This document shows, one piece after another, positions 12,588 to 25,900 of a stretch of DNA of 64,000 bases. The notes under the pieces are model-generated. The model ran no database searches. It saw only the letters and a program-made list of their open reading frames with translations, and was not told the origin of the DNA. Within the stretch, counting starts at the first letter, position 1; each line of letters starts with the position of its first letter. A program made the position numbers and the translations under genes. Where the stretch lies: the NCBI GenBank assembly GCA_033063855.1, contig CP093830.1, forward strand, positions 17,980,854 to 18,044,853, given 5' to 3'. The stretch comes from Smittia aterrima. Its lineage: Eukaryota > Arthropoda > Insecta > Diptera > Chironomidae.

Positions 12588-13368
12588 GATGTACACTTGC
12601 TATCGTTGCTCAACTGTCGATTCCACACCTTGTTAGTGACACAAAGACGTGGCAACTGATTATTTCAAGGAAAATATTCTTTTCGCTCTGATCCGCGATA
12701 AATATTTTGTGTTTTGGAATAATACGTTCTGTCATATAAAAATTTGAGTTCTCTGTCGTTGGCTGATGAATCATAAAAAACTAGAAGTTTAGAGACTAAA
12801 TCTGAAAGCATTATATCAAAAATACATTAAATTATATTATTTCAAAAATCATTTATTAAAAATAATCTTTTACAAGTAAATTTCAAGAACAGTTTTTACA
12901 TTTTAGATTAAGCAAAGTGTTTTTCCTTATAATTCATTTCTTTTTTATGTACACTAAAGCGTAAGCTCTTGTTTAGTTAAATAAATTTATCGTTTAGCAT
13001 AATTTACAGCAAAAATGGAGAATATTTCATTAAAGGATTGCTTCTTAGCGTTTTTATATTCTCTTTCAAGTGGTCACATTAACTGTTCGGTGATTCTGCT
13101 CTTAGCAGTTTTCTTTATTTTATTGAAGAAGGAATTATTAATATTTTACAGACGTTGTTATCTAAATTGAAAATTAAAATCAACAGCAGCCAAATTAACT
13201 TGGGGAGTCGCGCGCGAGCGAGAATCCTCGGAGCGTTTGTACTTGAATGGATATTTGATTTCTTTTCATCTTAACCTAGGTTTGAAAATGTTCGGGATAA
13301 TCAGCACAACATCTTGAGCATCATCTAGTCACTTATATTAGTGTTATCGTCATCAGATGTTATCGTTT
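12588..13368. other. Spacer between MetRS start and Sin3A stop
   Basis: It holds the MetRS upstream region and the 3' UTR of Sin3A. Overlapping minus-strand polyA signals for Sin3A (TTTATT on the plus strand) are at 13124-13134, about 235 nt past its stop. A short GC-rich patch (GAGTCGCGCGCGAGCGAG) around 13205 stands out from AT-rich surroundings. No gene is seen. Confidence 0.5.
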
Positions 13369-16300
13369 TTAAGTTGTTTGATTCTCCGTTGCCGGTAGAT
13401 ATTCAACCTTGTAGCGATTGTAGATGCGATATGGCGTCTCTGTTAGAAGGTTATCCTTTTTGATCGTTGTTTTGTTTGGAACAAGGTTGGTCTGATTTCG
13501 ACCCATTAACCAATCGCTTATCGAGATTCGTTGGAGATCACTAACGTTCTCGGCCTCCCACTTGTCTACAAACTTCTGGAAGCGCCCGTCCATTCCTTTA
13601 GTTACGTTTGGATGAGTCTAGAAGGAGAAAGGAAATAAGTTTCTGATTGCTATGAAAGTATCAATGGATTCTCACCTGCTTCGCTCTCATAAGAGAGTTG
13701 CTTCGATACAAAATGTAGTCCTTAGTCAAAAACACCGATTTGTACGAATTGTAGTTGAATTTCACTTGCTGTTGATCATCAACGAAGCAATCACCAAATG
13801 AATTCGTTTGTCCGACTCTCTCAGGAGCTCGCTTGTTCCAGAACGGATCTTGAAGCTTTGGGATAATAAGTGGCGGTGGAACACCCGACGACGAAGTCGT
13901 CAGAGTGCAAGTAGTAGTGGTAGATGCGATTGTTGACGTTATTTGTTGCGTCGTAGCTTCAGGAGTTGATGTAATTTGAACGGTTGCTGATGCTTCCGTT
14001 GCTGAAGTCGAGATCGTTGTCGTACTGGTGGGAGCAACATCTCCATTCTCATCATTCTTGATCAAAAGAACTCGCGTTGACTTTGTGTTACGGCTATTGA
14101 ACTTGCGAACATTACGCGGCAAGAACAGTTGCTTTCGAATACCAGAAGCCTAAAATGATAAGAAAAATTCATTGATGAGTTTTTTTGTTTAAATATTTCG
14201 TTAATATTATTTGAATAGACATCGATAATATAAAATAAGTAAAACCAAGTGAACAAGCGGAAAATTATCTCAACAGAAACTTAATTGAACATAAAAATTT
14301 ACACATTTAAATAATCTTGAATCTCATTTTAAATTTTAATGAAACTTTTCTCATTTTTTGAGGATAATTCGGTACCAGATCATAAGGAAATGAAAAGACA
14401 AAATTCGATGACAAAGACAAAACGAACGAAAACGTGAACAAACCACAGTAAGTAAATGAAAAAGTATTTTTTGGCTAAGAATATTGAATATATCAAAAGG
14501 CAGGCAAAAGGCAAAAACAGTTTTCGGTTTCGCAAAACAAATCGAACTACAATTTACCAGTTTGGCTAATAATTTTCGGTTTTCCTCTTTCTAAGTCTCC
14601 AGAATTGCATGTGCAGTGAAAGTGAGTTTCTTTTAAATAAATTTTCATTAATTTCATGATTAAATGAAGATTTGATCGAAGACGATCATAACTAAAGCTA
14701 AGCTTTAAATCATAACAAAAACTTTAATTGAAAGTTTCGTAACACAAATAATCGCAAATGAAAGCATAAGAAAAATGTGAAATCATAATCGAATTCAAAT
14801 TGGGAAATATTCAGAGTTCGAGTTTGTTTTTCATTTTTTCCTAAAATTCGTACTTTTATTCAATTACTTTTGTATAGAAACTTTTTTTATAAACTTTTCT
14901 TACAATTCCGATAAGGTTCGGGGATGTTTTTGAAACATGAGAAAGACAAGGAACATCCATCAATGTTAAGTTTAAAGTGCGGATGTCAATTGTTATCGAT
15001 TTTAAAATGGAACGACAAAAAATTGTCAAAAAAATATTTCAACTTTTGATTCTCGAGAATGAGGAAAAATTATCTACAAACGTTTTAGAAATATTTACAT
15101 TTTTTTCACGATTTGCGCAAGTGAAAGATTTTTTTTTGGAGACATTCAAGTGTAAAATTTTCTAAATTTAGTAATCGAAAGCTTGCACTTCATGGTGAGA
15201 ATCTTAGAAAATGAGAATCAACCGGACAGAAGTCGATAAGTTTGCAGGATTTTGATTCAAACTCCGCAGACTTTCTCATAATCAATCGCTTTAAAAATTC
15301 CATCAAACTTTCTCTCATTAACATTACATTTCATTAGTTAAATTTCTCTCGGGTGGTTTCTCGCTGTTACAGTTTTAATTATTTACAAAAATTGTACATT
15401 TCTTCAGAGCAAAATTAAAATGCTAGCGAATGAAAACTGAAGGAATCAAGTGGTTTGTCTGATGAATTTTTGGTTTATCGTGCGAAAGTTCAACTCATAA
15501 AAAATGCATCGAGTACATTGCATCATATGACCTGGTACACATTAGCACTTAGTTTAAACTCTCGTGGAGGAAAAGAAGGAAGAACTGAAGAAGATTTCGG
15601 ATAAATCAGAGAAACTTAAATTGATTTTCAATAACATCTGGAGCTTCCAAAAATTTCTAATTGCTTTTACAGTTTCACAAGTCAGGATCAACCCAACATC
15701 ACTTTTGAATTTTTCTTTATCTTTACAGTTTCTTTCTTTTCCAATTCGTTATTATGGCTTGAGCTTGATAGTAATTGCGGAAAATTGGAAAAGCTTCAAG
15801 CTTTCTTTGTCTTTGGACAAGTTCAGTTATGTTTTACGTTTCCACTCACCGAATCATCGTCGGGTTTCTCCGTTTTGATTTCAATGTCGGTTCCGAAGGG
15901 CGTTCCATTGCGAGAGTTCTTGCGGCTGTTGATTCTTCCACTATGCGCAGGATTTGTGTAACGGTCAACGTATTTGCTGGTAGCATGGCCTTGTTCAAAG
16001 TTCGTCGTCGATGATTCCTCGGTATCGTTCTCAAGCATTTCGATAGTCACACGACAGTCGAACTTGTACTGCAAAACGTAAAAAATCGTGATAAATGAAA
16101 ATTGCATTTAGTTTGAAAGAGTCTCAACTTACAATGAATATCTTGAAATACATTTCTTCCTGCAAACTTGCTTCGGCACGTCGTTGATATGCTAACTCAG
16201 CTGCTGCTCGCTTTGATGCGGTTGCGCAAGTTCCACCAGTTGCATTATTACGGCTCTCGATCTGATAAAGTTCGAAACACTCAAGGGCATTGCGTTCAGT

Positions 16301-19300
16301 GACGCAACATTGCAACTGACGCACGGCGTTAGAAACAACCTGGAAAAATAATAAATCGTTAGCAAACTGTAAAGTTATTCATAATAACTCTTCTTACCCG
16401 GTCCAATGTAAAGGCAGTGTAAGCGTGAATTCCATACATGTCACGTAATTTGTCTTCGTAGGTAGTCGCATCCATATTGCCGTCGAGCAAGCTCTTGAGC
16501 ATATCCAGGAACGCAGGATAATATTCGTGAATCTCGAATTCGTTTTGTGGTTTCAAACGCAAAGCAATCGCTGCACTTTCACGACGAGTTGTTTTATACT
16601 TGTCCTCCTCAGTTGATAGAATTTGTGTGCGGTCATACATTGTTCTTAAACGGTCACAAAGAATAGCGTGGAGACGAACGAAATTGTACCAGTTACTATT
16701 GGCGTAGAACAGCGTGTAAGCTTCCTCCTGTGGTTTTTGAAAAATAAACTTTAATTAAAAACTTGCTCTCTGAAGACTTGTTAGACCTTCCGATAGGTTC
16801 AAAAGTTTCCGTAAAACTAAAATTCTGAATTAAATATTTGCCCATTAATAAAAACGTCAAGCGCACAAAGTGCTGACATTAACGCAGCGCGATTTATGCA
16901 ATTGAGGTAGGAACCTAAATATTTTTTGCTTATGGGTTTATTTACACTATGGCGAGCGTGCGCTGCCTCTACATCCTGTGTTGTTATTGCTTTGAAATCT
17001 GACTCGGCCATTGTACAACTTACTCGCCTTTTATTTCTGTTTATTTAATCAATGAAAAAGGAAATGCTTTCCTCTATTCCTGGCTTTGAAATGAAAAGAA
17101 TTAGCATAGTCACTCAATTGCATTTCAAGAATCGGTGTCGGCACGAGTCGAGTTATAATTTTCAAGAAATGGCAAGTCAAACAGAAATAGATTTGCTTCT
17201 GCATTAGTCATTAATCATTCAGTTGGAGGTAGAACGAGGCCGAGTGAATCTTATCAGAAAGTTGATAATATGAAGCATGTTTTCGTTTTCCCTCCCGGAT
17301 GGTTGTTTTTGAATAGAAATATCAAAATACAATTTAATCAACAAAACAACTTCCAAAAATAAAAAGCGCGACGAGGGAAGATAATTTTGTATGCGGTTTC
17401 GCCATTTGCCCGATGATAGTAGGGCACCCGTAAAGTCGTAGACTTGTTTTGATTTTTCTCGTCTTTCTCTTCTCACACTCGCTTCTGCATGAGCATTGGG
17501 AGGCCAAAGAATGAAAATAGAGTCACTACGCATACAGTCAAGCGTACATTGCCCCTAGATCAGCTCTGCTTCTAAAAACCCTTGCCAATGTGTTTGTGCA
17601 ACGCGCGCAGCACTCATTCTCTTTCGAGCACTGTTAATAATTTCCGAGACAGAAATCAGTTGGGCTGAAGCATTTTTCGAGCTCCGTGTGAAACGAAAAG
17701 AAACAGAAAGAAGTCACATGGGAGGGCGAAGAAGTTGAACTGAATTAAAATGCTTTGGCTTATGATCATGTTATCAAAGCAAATCCGGTTCAACGCATGA
17801 ACTTGTTGCATATGAATTTCTATGGATTTTGAGTGGGCTTCGTTTGACATTTTAAGTAAATCGAGTCGATGATGAAATTTGCTTCAAAGGCACGACTACA
17901 CGTCAATAGCAAATTCTTCGCGCTCTAAAGTTCTTCTTGTCTGCCGACATTCTGTGTGTGCTGACTGTGAGTATCAAAACATGTAGAGAAAATCCATCCG
18001 CTTCACTACGAAGCACTCGAAGAGAGCCAATCAGCACTGATGTTGTTGATTTTATTATTTTCATTCGACTAGGTCGTTTGTATTCGTTGCTTTGGTTGCA
18101 CAACTATTATCACATCATCCACATCTTCTCACACAACGATGCGGCTGACTCTCGAATACACACTCAGTCAGTTGGGCCAGTTCACGACAATGGAAATTAT
18201 AAAAAAATATGCGCGCGCGCACTGCCGTCGATTTCTTTTTCCTTTCTTCTCAGTTAGTTTTTCGATAGTCTCGCGAAAATTTTCACTGTGATGATGTATC
18301 AGAAAACGATTTTTTTTTGTTCGCATTGCAGCGAGCAGAGGGAAAGAGAAAAGGAAAACTCTTTTACTCATCAATAGAGATCCGCGTTTGTAGGTTACAG
18401 AAGAGACTTCTTGGAAATTATTGATATTGCACAACTATTCGTAACAAAGAGAATTCTTGGGATTCTCTGTTGAGAAGTTGTTTTGATTGAGAAGATTCTA
18501 AAGCTTTGTTATCATCAATTTTCTAATTGAAGTAAAAATATTTTTGCGGTTTTTCTTGTTTGTCGATTAGGTAATCGGAGTCGTCATCTTCGTTGTTTAC
18601 ATTTATCGCGCGCGTAGAACTTTAGTTAAATTTAATTACACAACTACACATATGATTCAACCGGCAAACTCTCGTTGCCCTTCGCCCCCGAAACTTTTTA
18701 CTTTCGAACCACCTTCAAAGTCATTAATGCATGAAAATAATGCTAAGAGTTTTGTACTAACCGGATGTTTGGAATCGACTGCGTGAAGTGGCAACAGAGA
18801 TCCGCCCAAAGCAGGCTGTAGATTGTTGACGGATTTAGCTGTCTTGGGTGCGTCAGGATCGTCCTTGATTTCCATTTTAATGCCACTCGTATCGATGACA
18901 TTGTTAATCACATCACTTAATGAATCACAATTGTTTGCTTTCGTAGACGCGCTACTCTTGGCTTGCTCGCCTGCGCTTTCAACACTTTTCACGCAGTTCG
19001 TCACTGTTTGATCGCTGTTGGGTGTAGCGACGATCGATGTCGATTTGTTGGAGTTGATGGCCTTATCAGTAGTACTGTCGTTAAAATTACTATTTACATT
19101 CTTTGATGTCGAGTTCGCCGATGCTGTTCCTGACGAAGATTTGGTTTTGGCATCGCCTCCCGAGCTGCTGTTGGACTCCTTGTCATCGACTGAAAATGGG
19201 AAGACGACTATAGCCACAGTTCACAATTGATCCGATTGATTTTGCGGAAGGTGTAATCAACATAAAACGGGAATTCAATTAAGCACACGCAGCAGGCAAT

Positions 19301-22300
19301 GAGATGTGCGGAGATTATTTTGTTTACGAAAAAAAGATGATTCACGGAAGGAAAATTTCCGGGGAAAGAAAAGAATGAGAAAAACACATTCGTTAGTTTG
19401 TCTACGTTGAAGAGATTTGTTTCGGTTCCAATAAATTGGCATCATGTATGAATGGCAAATTTTTGGCGAAAGTATCATTGGAAAGTATCAGCTATTGATT
19501 TTAATAACAGTGAAGATAATCTGAGCATTAGATTGTGAGGATTATAAACTACACTTGTAACTCTTGAAGATTGATTTCGTCAACAAGTTTGAGAAGCAAA
19601 AACAAATCAGGGGAAAATAAGAAAACCTATTTTGTTAGCTAAGCGGAGCACTCATTCATACATATTCCAATTTATGCTTCGATGACTAAGTTAATTCATT
19701 CGGAATAAATTTGGGGAAACTCACCATCTTCTCTCTCATCGTCGCTTAAAGGTTGACGAGGTGCGAAGAAGAGTTCGGGGATAAATTGACGCAAGATGTG
19801 CTTTATTCTAGTTTTCTCTTGCTTTTGAATTCCAGTCTGTCGCCTCACGTGGTGTATTAGAAGGTTTGCTGCATCGTCAAGGATCGACTTGTCTTTGTAT
19901 GGAAGCACTAAGTGCGGCCCAGGTATTGCTTCGCCGTTGTTTCCTTCGTTGCGCTATAAAACAAATAATTTAGAATCAACATGAGAGCATTATAAACTTA
20001 AAGGTCAACAAACCTCTTCGTAAATCGTTTCGATTTGATTCATCAGGCTTTTTGATCGAAGCGCCTTCGTATCGATGTGTTTGAAATTGATACCTTGATG
20101 ATCTAACGATTTCAGGTAATATTTCTCATTCTGTTCACGCCACTGTTGATTGTATCCCTTTTGAGCTTCTCGCCATTCTTCCTCCTTTGCTTTTAATCGT
20201 CGCAGAACAACTGGCACAGCCGTGTTTGGATTCTTTTTAAGCCCTTCGATAATGTCGGGTGCTTTATCTCCATAGATACGTCGAAGAGCTCGTTGATGAA
20301 TCGTTTGAGATGTTCCACCAAGGCAATCGTCAAGTTTAAATCGACCAAGCTCATCAGCTGACATTTTAGACATTTTCTTCTGTACACCTTCAAGAACTCT
20401 GATCGTTGCACTATTTGTTTCAATCACAACATCGAGCTCAAAACGCTCATCTTCACAGCGATAGATAAACTCTTCATATTGCGTCTTCCTCGAAGTGTTG
20501 AAGGTTGAAGAATCTTCCGACCACGAAGGGAATGAAACCCAAAAGTCATTCAGTACTTCACGACACAGCGCAGTTCGTCCACTGCATTTCTTTAGTTCGC
20601 TTGTCTTCGGCAGAGCGCAATAGCTTGTCCCTAGTCTCTTACACTGAGCTACATCAATCTCAGCAGCAGTGTCAGTTTGTGCACGATGGTCTTGACGTTG
20701 TGCCACTGACAATGAAATCGGTTCTGAGGCAGATGGAAATTTGAGAAATTCTTGGAATTTTTTGAGCAGCTCCGGCTCTCGACACAAGAACGGAGTAACA
20801 AGAGTCATGAGCTCTGATTTACTAACGATTTCTTGGTTGTACATCGTCAAACATCTCAGGAAGTTGTCGTAAACATCTGGTGCACGAAGAGCATCACGAA
20901 CTTTATCGAAGAATGCAAAGTCTTGTAGTGTGCCCGAACGAGCAGCGTCAGCAAATGAAACATCTCGGAAGGTAGGTTTGTGCCGCTTCATCGGTGGCTC
21001 TCCTCTTTCATGCGATCTATTCAAATGATTGATCTGTAAACCAGGCGAACGCTTTAAAGCAGCAGAAGTTCCACTAATTCCTCCATACTTCTGATTGCCT
21101 GAGTTCATATGATTTCGATTCGCATCTTTCTGATTGCTCAAATGACCGAAAGGTTGCATATGGAAATCTTTATCGTTAGCTGTCGCTTGATAGAGATCTA
21201 ATGCTGTTAGCATATTTGGCCTCGGAATGCTATTAGGCATTTGCTTTAGTCCAGCATGTTGACCTGACAAGACAGCACTCAACTTATCATTTGAATCATT
21301 ATGACCACCAGTCACATTGTTCTTTAACAGCGCAGCGTTTGCTGCTGGTGTTGCATCGGGTAAAAACTGTCCGAACTCTTTCAGTAAATCTTCTTGGTTG
21401 TCGAATAAGTTTGCAACTTGTTTGAAGACTTCAGTCTCTGTTAGCGGTGAACCACCTTTGCCAGCGTTGTCCTTTTTACGCTGTTCGTTCTGATACTTGT
21501 GAAGAATTCGAAGAAAATGTTTATATTTCTCAGGTTGTTCTTGGAAGCGACACTGAAATAAAAAGCAAATGTTAAACAGATTCTCACTATCTCGAAATTA
21601 AAACAAACCTTAATTTTATTCACGTAGACGATCGCTTGATTAAATTGCACGGGCTGGTTATCGTTCTGGAACATCGGCTGACCGATTCTATGGATTCCAG
21701 CAGCATCTGCGATCGTTGCTTGTTGATTCGTGGGTTGCTGTATCGTGTTCGTCGTTGATACTGTAGCTTGAGACTGAGGCCCGGTTGTTGGTGTTGGACT
21801 CGCTTGTATGCCTGAGTTTGATGAAATTGTCCGCTCCCGATCTCGAGAATAATTTTGCGCGAGATTAATCGTTGTGATCTGCGGATTGGGAACAGCTCGC
21901 TGTTCTTGCGATTGCGATGTTGGTTGAGGTTGAGACTGAACGTGGAGGTTCTGCGGGTGGTTTGTGTGCGTGATGAGATTAACGGCTGGCTGTTGAATGA
22001 TGTGACTCGAGCCTGATGGCGATGGGACGGATACAGACACTTGATATGCAAAGCCTTGATCGTTTGCTTGCACTTCAATCTTGTAGCCGGGTGGAAGGAA
22101 AGTATTGAACCCGACAATTAACTCGGGATGTCCTTTGAATAAGTTAGAAACGCGCTGAATGACTCCAGGTGTGTCAATGCTTTGTGATTTGAATTCTTTC
22201 ATAATGTCGAGGAAATCGTTGTAAACCTGCGGTTGGTTCCCGAACTTGTACTTGACCTGAAACATAAAGTTATGAGACGCGATCTTGTGACATTGCTCTT

Positions 22301-22802
22301 GCGGAACTCTCACCTGGTCTAAATAACTCAAAGCATCTTCCACCTTGAGTCGCGGGAAATTCTGTCCACCACCGACATTCTGAGCGTTTGCAGGTGGCGC
22401 TCCTCCACCAGGGCTCGTAACCACATGCGGAGTTGGGGTCACTGCTCCTGAAGGTGTAACAGATTTTTGTCGTACGGAGTTTGTTAGATTAACACTGGCG
22501 TTCACGACATGCACTTGACCCGGTGTTGTTTGTGCGACATTATTCTTGGGAATCGTCGCTGCGTTCGGGATTGCTGTTGGCGTATGTGTATATGTATATT
22601 GAATGTTTGTGGTTCCAGCCGGTGCGACCATTGATCCTGGCTGGTCCTTCATCACGTTTAAGATGTGATACTGATTCTGGTTCGTATTCGGAGTGTTGAT
22701 GCTGTTTTGTGGTGATGTTGTTATTCGATGGTGGATGGCCGTCGTTCCAGTGGCTCGCGGCGTATTGTGGAACGTTTGTATCTCGTCCACTCTTCTTTTC
22801 AT
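13369..22802 (-). CDS. Sin3A: Sin3A corepressor scaffold
   Basis: Ten in-phase exons: 22802-22314, 22256-21609, 21552-20014, 19953-19725, 19189-18762, 16727-16398, 16339-16133, 16068-15850, 14149-13676 and 13617-13369, giving 1603 aa. Sin3 is the scaffold of the Rpd3/HDAC corepressor complex in the nucleus; its PAH domains bind repressor peptides. PAH1 is at about residues 149-223, PAH2 at about 367-449, PAH3 at about 574-655 and the HDAC-interaction domain from about 680. The conserved Sin3 C-terminal domain starts at EEAYTLFYANSNWYNFVRLH in exon 6. The N-terminus (MKRRVDEIQ) fits insect Sin3A. A Ser/Thr-rich insertion of about 50 residues sits in exon 9. Introns of 1.7 kb and 2.0 kb interrupt the 3' half. 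Truncated paralogues lie 5-7 kb upstream. Confidence 0.96.
14150..15849 (-). other. Sin3A intron 8 (1.7 kb)
   Basis: GT-AG boundaries are seen on the minus strand: donor GTGAGT after 15850 and acceptor TTTTAG before 14149. The interior is AT-rich, with no open frame that looks like protein. Confidence 0.85.
16728..18761 (-). other. Sin3A intron 5 (2.0 kb)
   Basis: Donor GTTAGT follows 18762 and acceptor CCACAG precedes 16727, both on the minus strand. It contains one protein-like small open frame, annotated separately at 16817-17011. The rest shows short unsupported frames and a GCGCGCGC run near 18210. Confidence 0.85.
16817..17011 (-). CDS. Small open frame in Sin3A intron, unidentified
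   Basis: A 64-residue frame has a good start context (TACAATGG) and a balanced, protein-like composition (starts MAESDFKAITTQDVEAAHAR). I recognise no family or motif. It lies just 5' of Sin3A exon 6, on the same strand. It could be an alternative terminal or initial exon, a short nested gene, or chance. There is no visible splice donor or acceptor tying it to Sin3A exons. Confidence 0.2.
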   Translation of the reverse strand: MAESDFKAITTQDVEAAHARHSVNKPISKKYLGSYLNCINRAALMSALCALDVFINGQIFNSEF

Positions 22803-22914
22803 GTTTTAATTTTTGTTTTCTTTCCTCTGTTAATTTTGCTTAATTTTCACTTCCTCAAAAAAAATTATTTTGCCTTCGGTTTATCAATCAGAAAACTCTT
22901 CACATCAGATGTAT
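22803..22914 (-). other. Probable Sin3A 5' UTR exon segment
   Basis: On the minus strand a clear acceptor (CTCTTACAG) ends at 22915, 112 nt upstream of the Sin3A ATG at 22802, with only non-coding sequence between. This suggests that the first transcribed exon is non-coding and lies further upstream. Confidence 0.5.
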
Positions 22915-25900
22915 CTGTAAGAGAAGAAGACAAAAAAAGATTTAGTCTCAGGTGATTGGAAGCGATCTTAACAAGTTTTTTTTTCGATATCAAGCTCAGA
23001 GAAATAACAAAATAAACAGTTTGCCGCACACACAGTCAGCGCCAATGTGTTGGACGAGAAAGATAAAGAAGTTGTCTAACCGAGCAAGACCCGGAGGAGA
23101 GGAAAGAATGGAGAAGATGTAAATATCAAATACACCTTAGCTAAGGCATTAAGCAATTCATTTTGTACATTCTTTTAACGACCGAATGGAAACGACGTGA
23201 AAGAAGAAATGAAAGAGAGAAAACTGGTTTTTGCATCTTTTTTTTTTTGTGGATTTCTTCTTTCGTCTTCTGGGTTCTTCATGCTTCTATCATGCGGACG
23301 GGTTTTCTTATTTCTCGCTCCCGATAAAAATTACATTCTTTGCTTTATGACAAATCGCAAAAGAAAGCTAACAAGCAGACACTGACACTCTCGGTTCGTA
23401 AGAGACTCTTCATTGCCGAACATTTTTGCATGTGGAGTTGAAACGTTTCCAAAACAGGCCTTGACACTCAATCGCGCCGAGTTAACAAGTTTGAAGCTCT
23501 TACTCTTGACAAAATCACAAATTCGGCGAAAATAAAAAACATTGCGAATCATCATGTTGGCATTTTTCGAAAAGGTTTACTGGGGAAGCAAGGAAAATAA
23601 GCGTAAGCCCAAAAGGAAACTATCATCGTGTGTGTATCGAGAAATATTTTCGCCTTCGTTGCGAGTCAGAGATGAAATTTATTTTTAAACATTTTTTCTT
23701 TTAATTTCAATTGAAATTCTCGTATTTTCGTGTTTTTTTTTTCATTCTTCAAGCGGCGGGTTTTCTTTTTACTTCGCTCTGCCTCGCCGTGCGATGATGA
23801 TGATATTTTCAAATCTCGTGCCGTGTGTGTATGTGTTTTAGTAACAAGATGACGGAGGGCGAAGCGGAGTGAACAAGAACATTTCATGTTGGTGCGAAAA
23901 GACGACGGCTTATGTCAACTCTGCATATTCGCGGAAAAAGAGTCTTCTCGTGGAATGAAAAGCCGTCTTTTCTGACTGTACTTGCGCTTTTCCCCAATTG
24001 CATCACACACGAACACTAAGCAAGTTCACCGACAGCGAGGCTTCCCCCTCATATGCTTTTCCAACACTGTTTCCGCTTGACTACCGCGCGCATTTTCTTT
24101 ACTCTCTTTTTACTCTTTGAAGAGAAAATTCTTTTCAAATGTTTTGCCTTGTCAAAGCGATAGAAAAATCGGGAACATTTTCATGTTCTTTCAAATCGTC
24201 ATGAGGGATTTTTTTTTAAAATTGGAATAGAATCCTCTGGGTGAGGTCATATCATCGTCGCACATCGAGTACTTGTCATCCGCTCACTTCCATGTTCATA
24301 CGTTTTCTTTATTTTTAGGTTCCTCATTCTAACTTTTTTTTGTGTTCGTTCCGCGATGATATTAGAAGAGAACGAAAATAAATATTTGAACTTTCAGCAA
24401 AGTCGAAGTTAGTGGAAATTTCACATTTTATCAGCCGCAAATCCCCATCCATTTTAGCATTTTTTTTCCTTTCTTTCTCTCGCCCGAATCAAGGTACAGA
24501 CTCAACAAAACAAGTTTGTGCAAAAAGCTAAAACGAATGAAGAGAAAAAATGAGAAAACTAATAAAAATTTTGCGCAATAAATAAAAGCGCTGTGTGCGT
24601 TGTGTTGTACACATTTCGGCCCTGGCTTGTGTGCGGCTGGTGTTTCGGAAATATGGAGTTAAGTTTTTTTTTTCATGAAGCGCTCAGCAAATCGCCTCGA
24701 AATTTTGGAAATTTACAAAGAAATAACTTTTGCGATTCCTTACAAGCTTCACTTTGTTTTTTGGACTTTCATTTATGAGGTCAGTTGAGAACACCTCGTG
24801 AACTCAATCGCATATCACTCGTTTCACGGGTAAATTAATGACTTTCGATCCGTTTTTTCTTGCTACACCGATCGTTGATCACTTTCGTTACACTTTCAAT
24901 CACTTTTCACGAATTTCCCGCTGTTAGTTACTGTTAAATTTTGCATTTTTCTGCCAAACGTATAAAAGTTGCTTCTGCTTCGACCGACTAGAAACATTTT
25001 TTTAAGTATTTTTCTTCTCTTTCTGTATGTTTCAATGAAAACCTTTTGCTGGCGTTTCTCTCGCACGAAAAAAACTTTCAGCTGTGTGCCTCGAAATTAT
25101 CTTCATTAACAAGCAATGTTGAGCATGTGTGTTCGTAAGTCATACGGAGAGTCAGAGCGAGAGAAAACGTTGAAAAATTTTTGTGTACGTGCACAGAAAG
25201 CGACGAAGACGCGCTGAGGCAAGCCAGAAAGCGAGGAGACGACTGTGTGTGACCATTTTGACGACGACGGAAAAAAACCTTCTCTCGCTGTCAAAATAGG
25301 CAAAAACGCAGTTGAGTTTTTCGTGTTCTTTGATAATCGATTAATTGTTGGAAATGACCGAAAAACGTTAATTACCCATCGGTGGTGCTTTTAAGTGCAT
25401 TTTTGTTAGTGCTTATTAGTGTTCTGATGGGAAAATTACTGAGAAAAGTCTCAGCGAGAGACGAAAATCGCGTCGCCATTTTGGATTTCTTTTCTTGATT
25501 TCTTCATCGCGGGTTGCCACATAGCAATCGAGCCAGGGCCTAACCGGATCGATAAAACTTTACACTCTCTTTGTTCGAGCATATCACAAACACACACAAG
25601 CTCTTTTCTCTCTCTACATCTACGCACACAGCTACAGAAGCCTTCACTTCTTCTCTGTTGCTTCAGCAATATCGCCTTGCCATTCAAACAACCATCATCA
25701 GGCTCTTCTCAATGTATTGCGGTGGAAGAGGAAAAGAAAAAAAATAATGAATTGAGAATTTACAAAATGTGTTTGTGCTCGATACCGAAAAAAAAATATT
25801 TGAAGACTGTACTCGAATCTCGAGAAACGAATAATTTTGTGAAGCCGAAAAGTGATTTCAACTCCTAGAGGTTTTTTTTTGTTACGAGCTCGAAGATATT

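Noticed and set aside
21441..21608. Extension of Sin3A exon 2 past 21609
   Set aside because: It reads through a GT donor and loses the PAH2 continuation, which resumes in frame at 21552.
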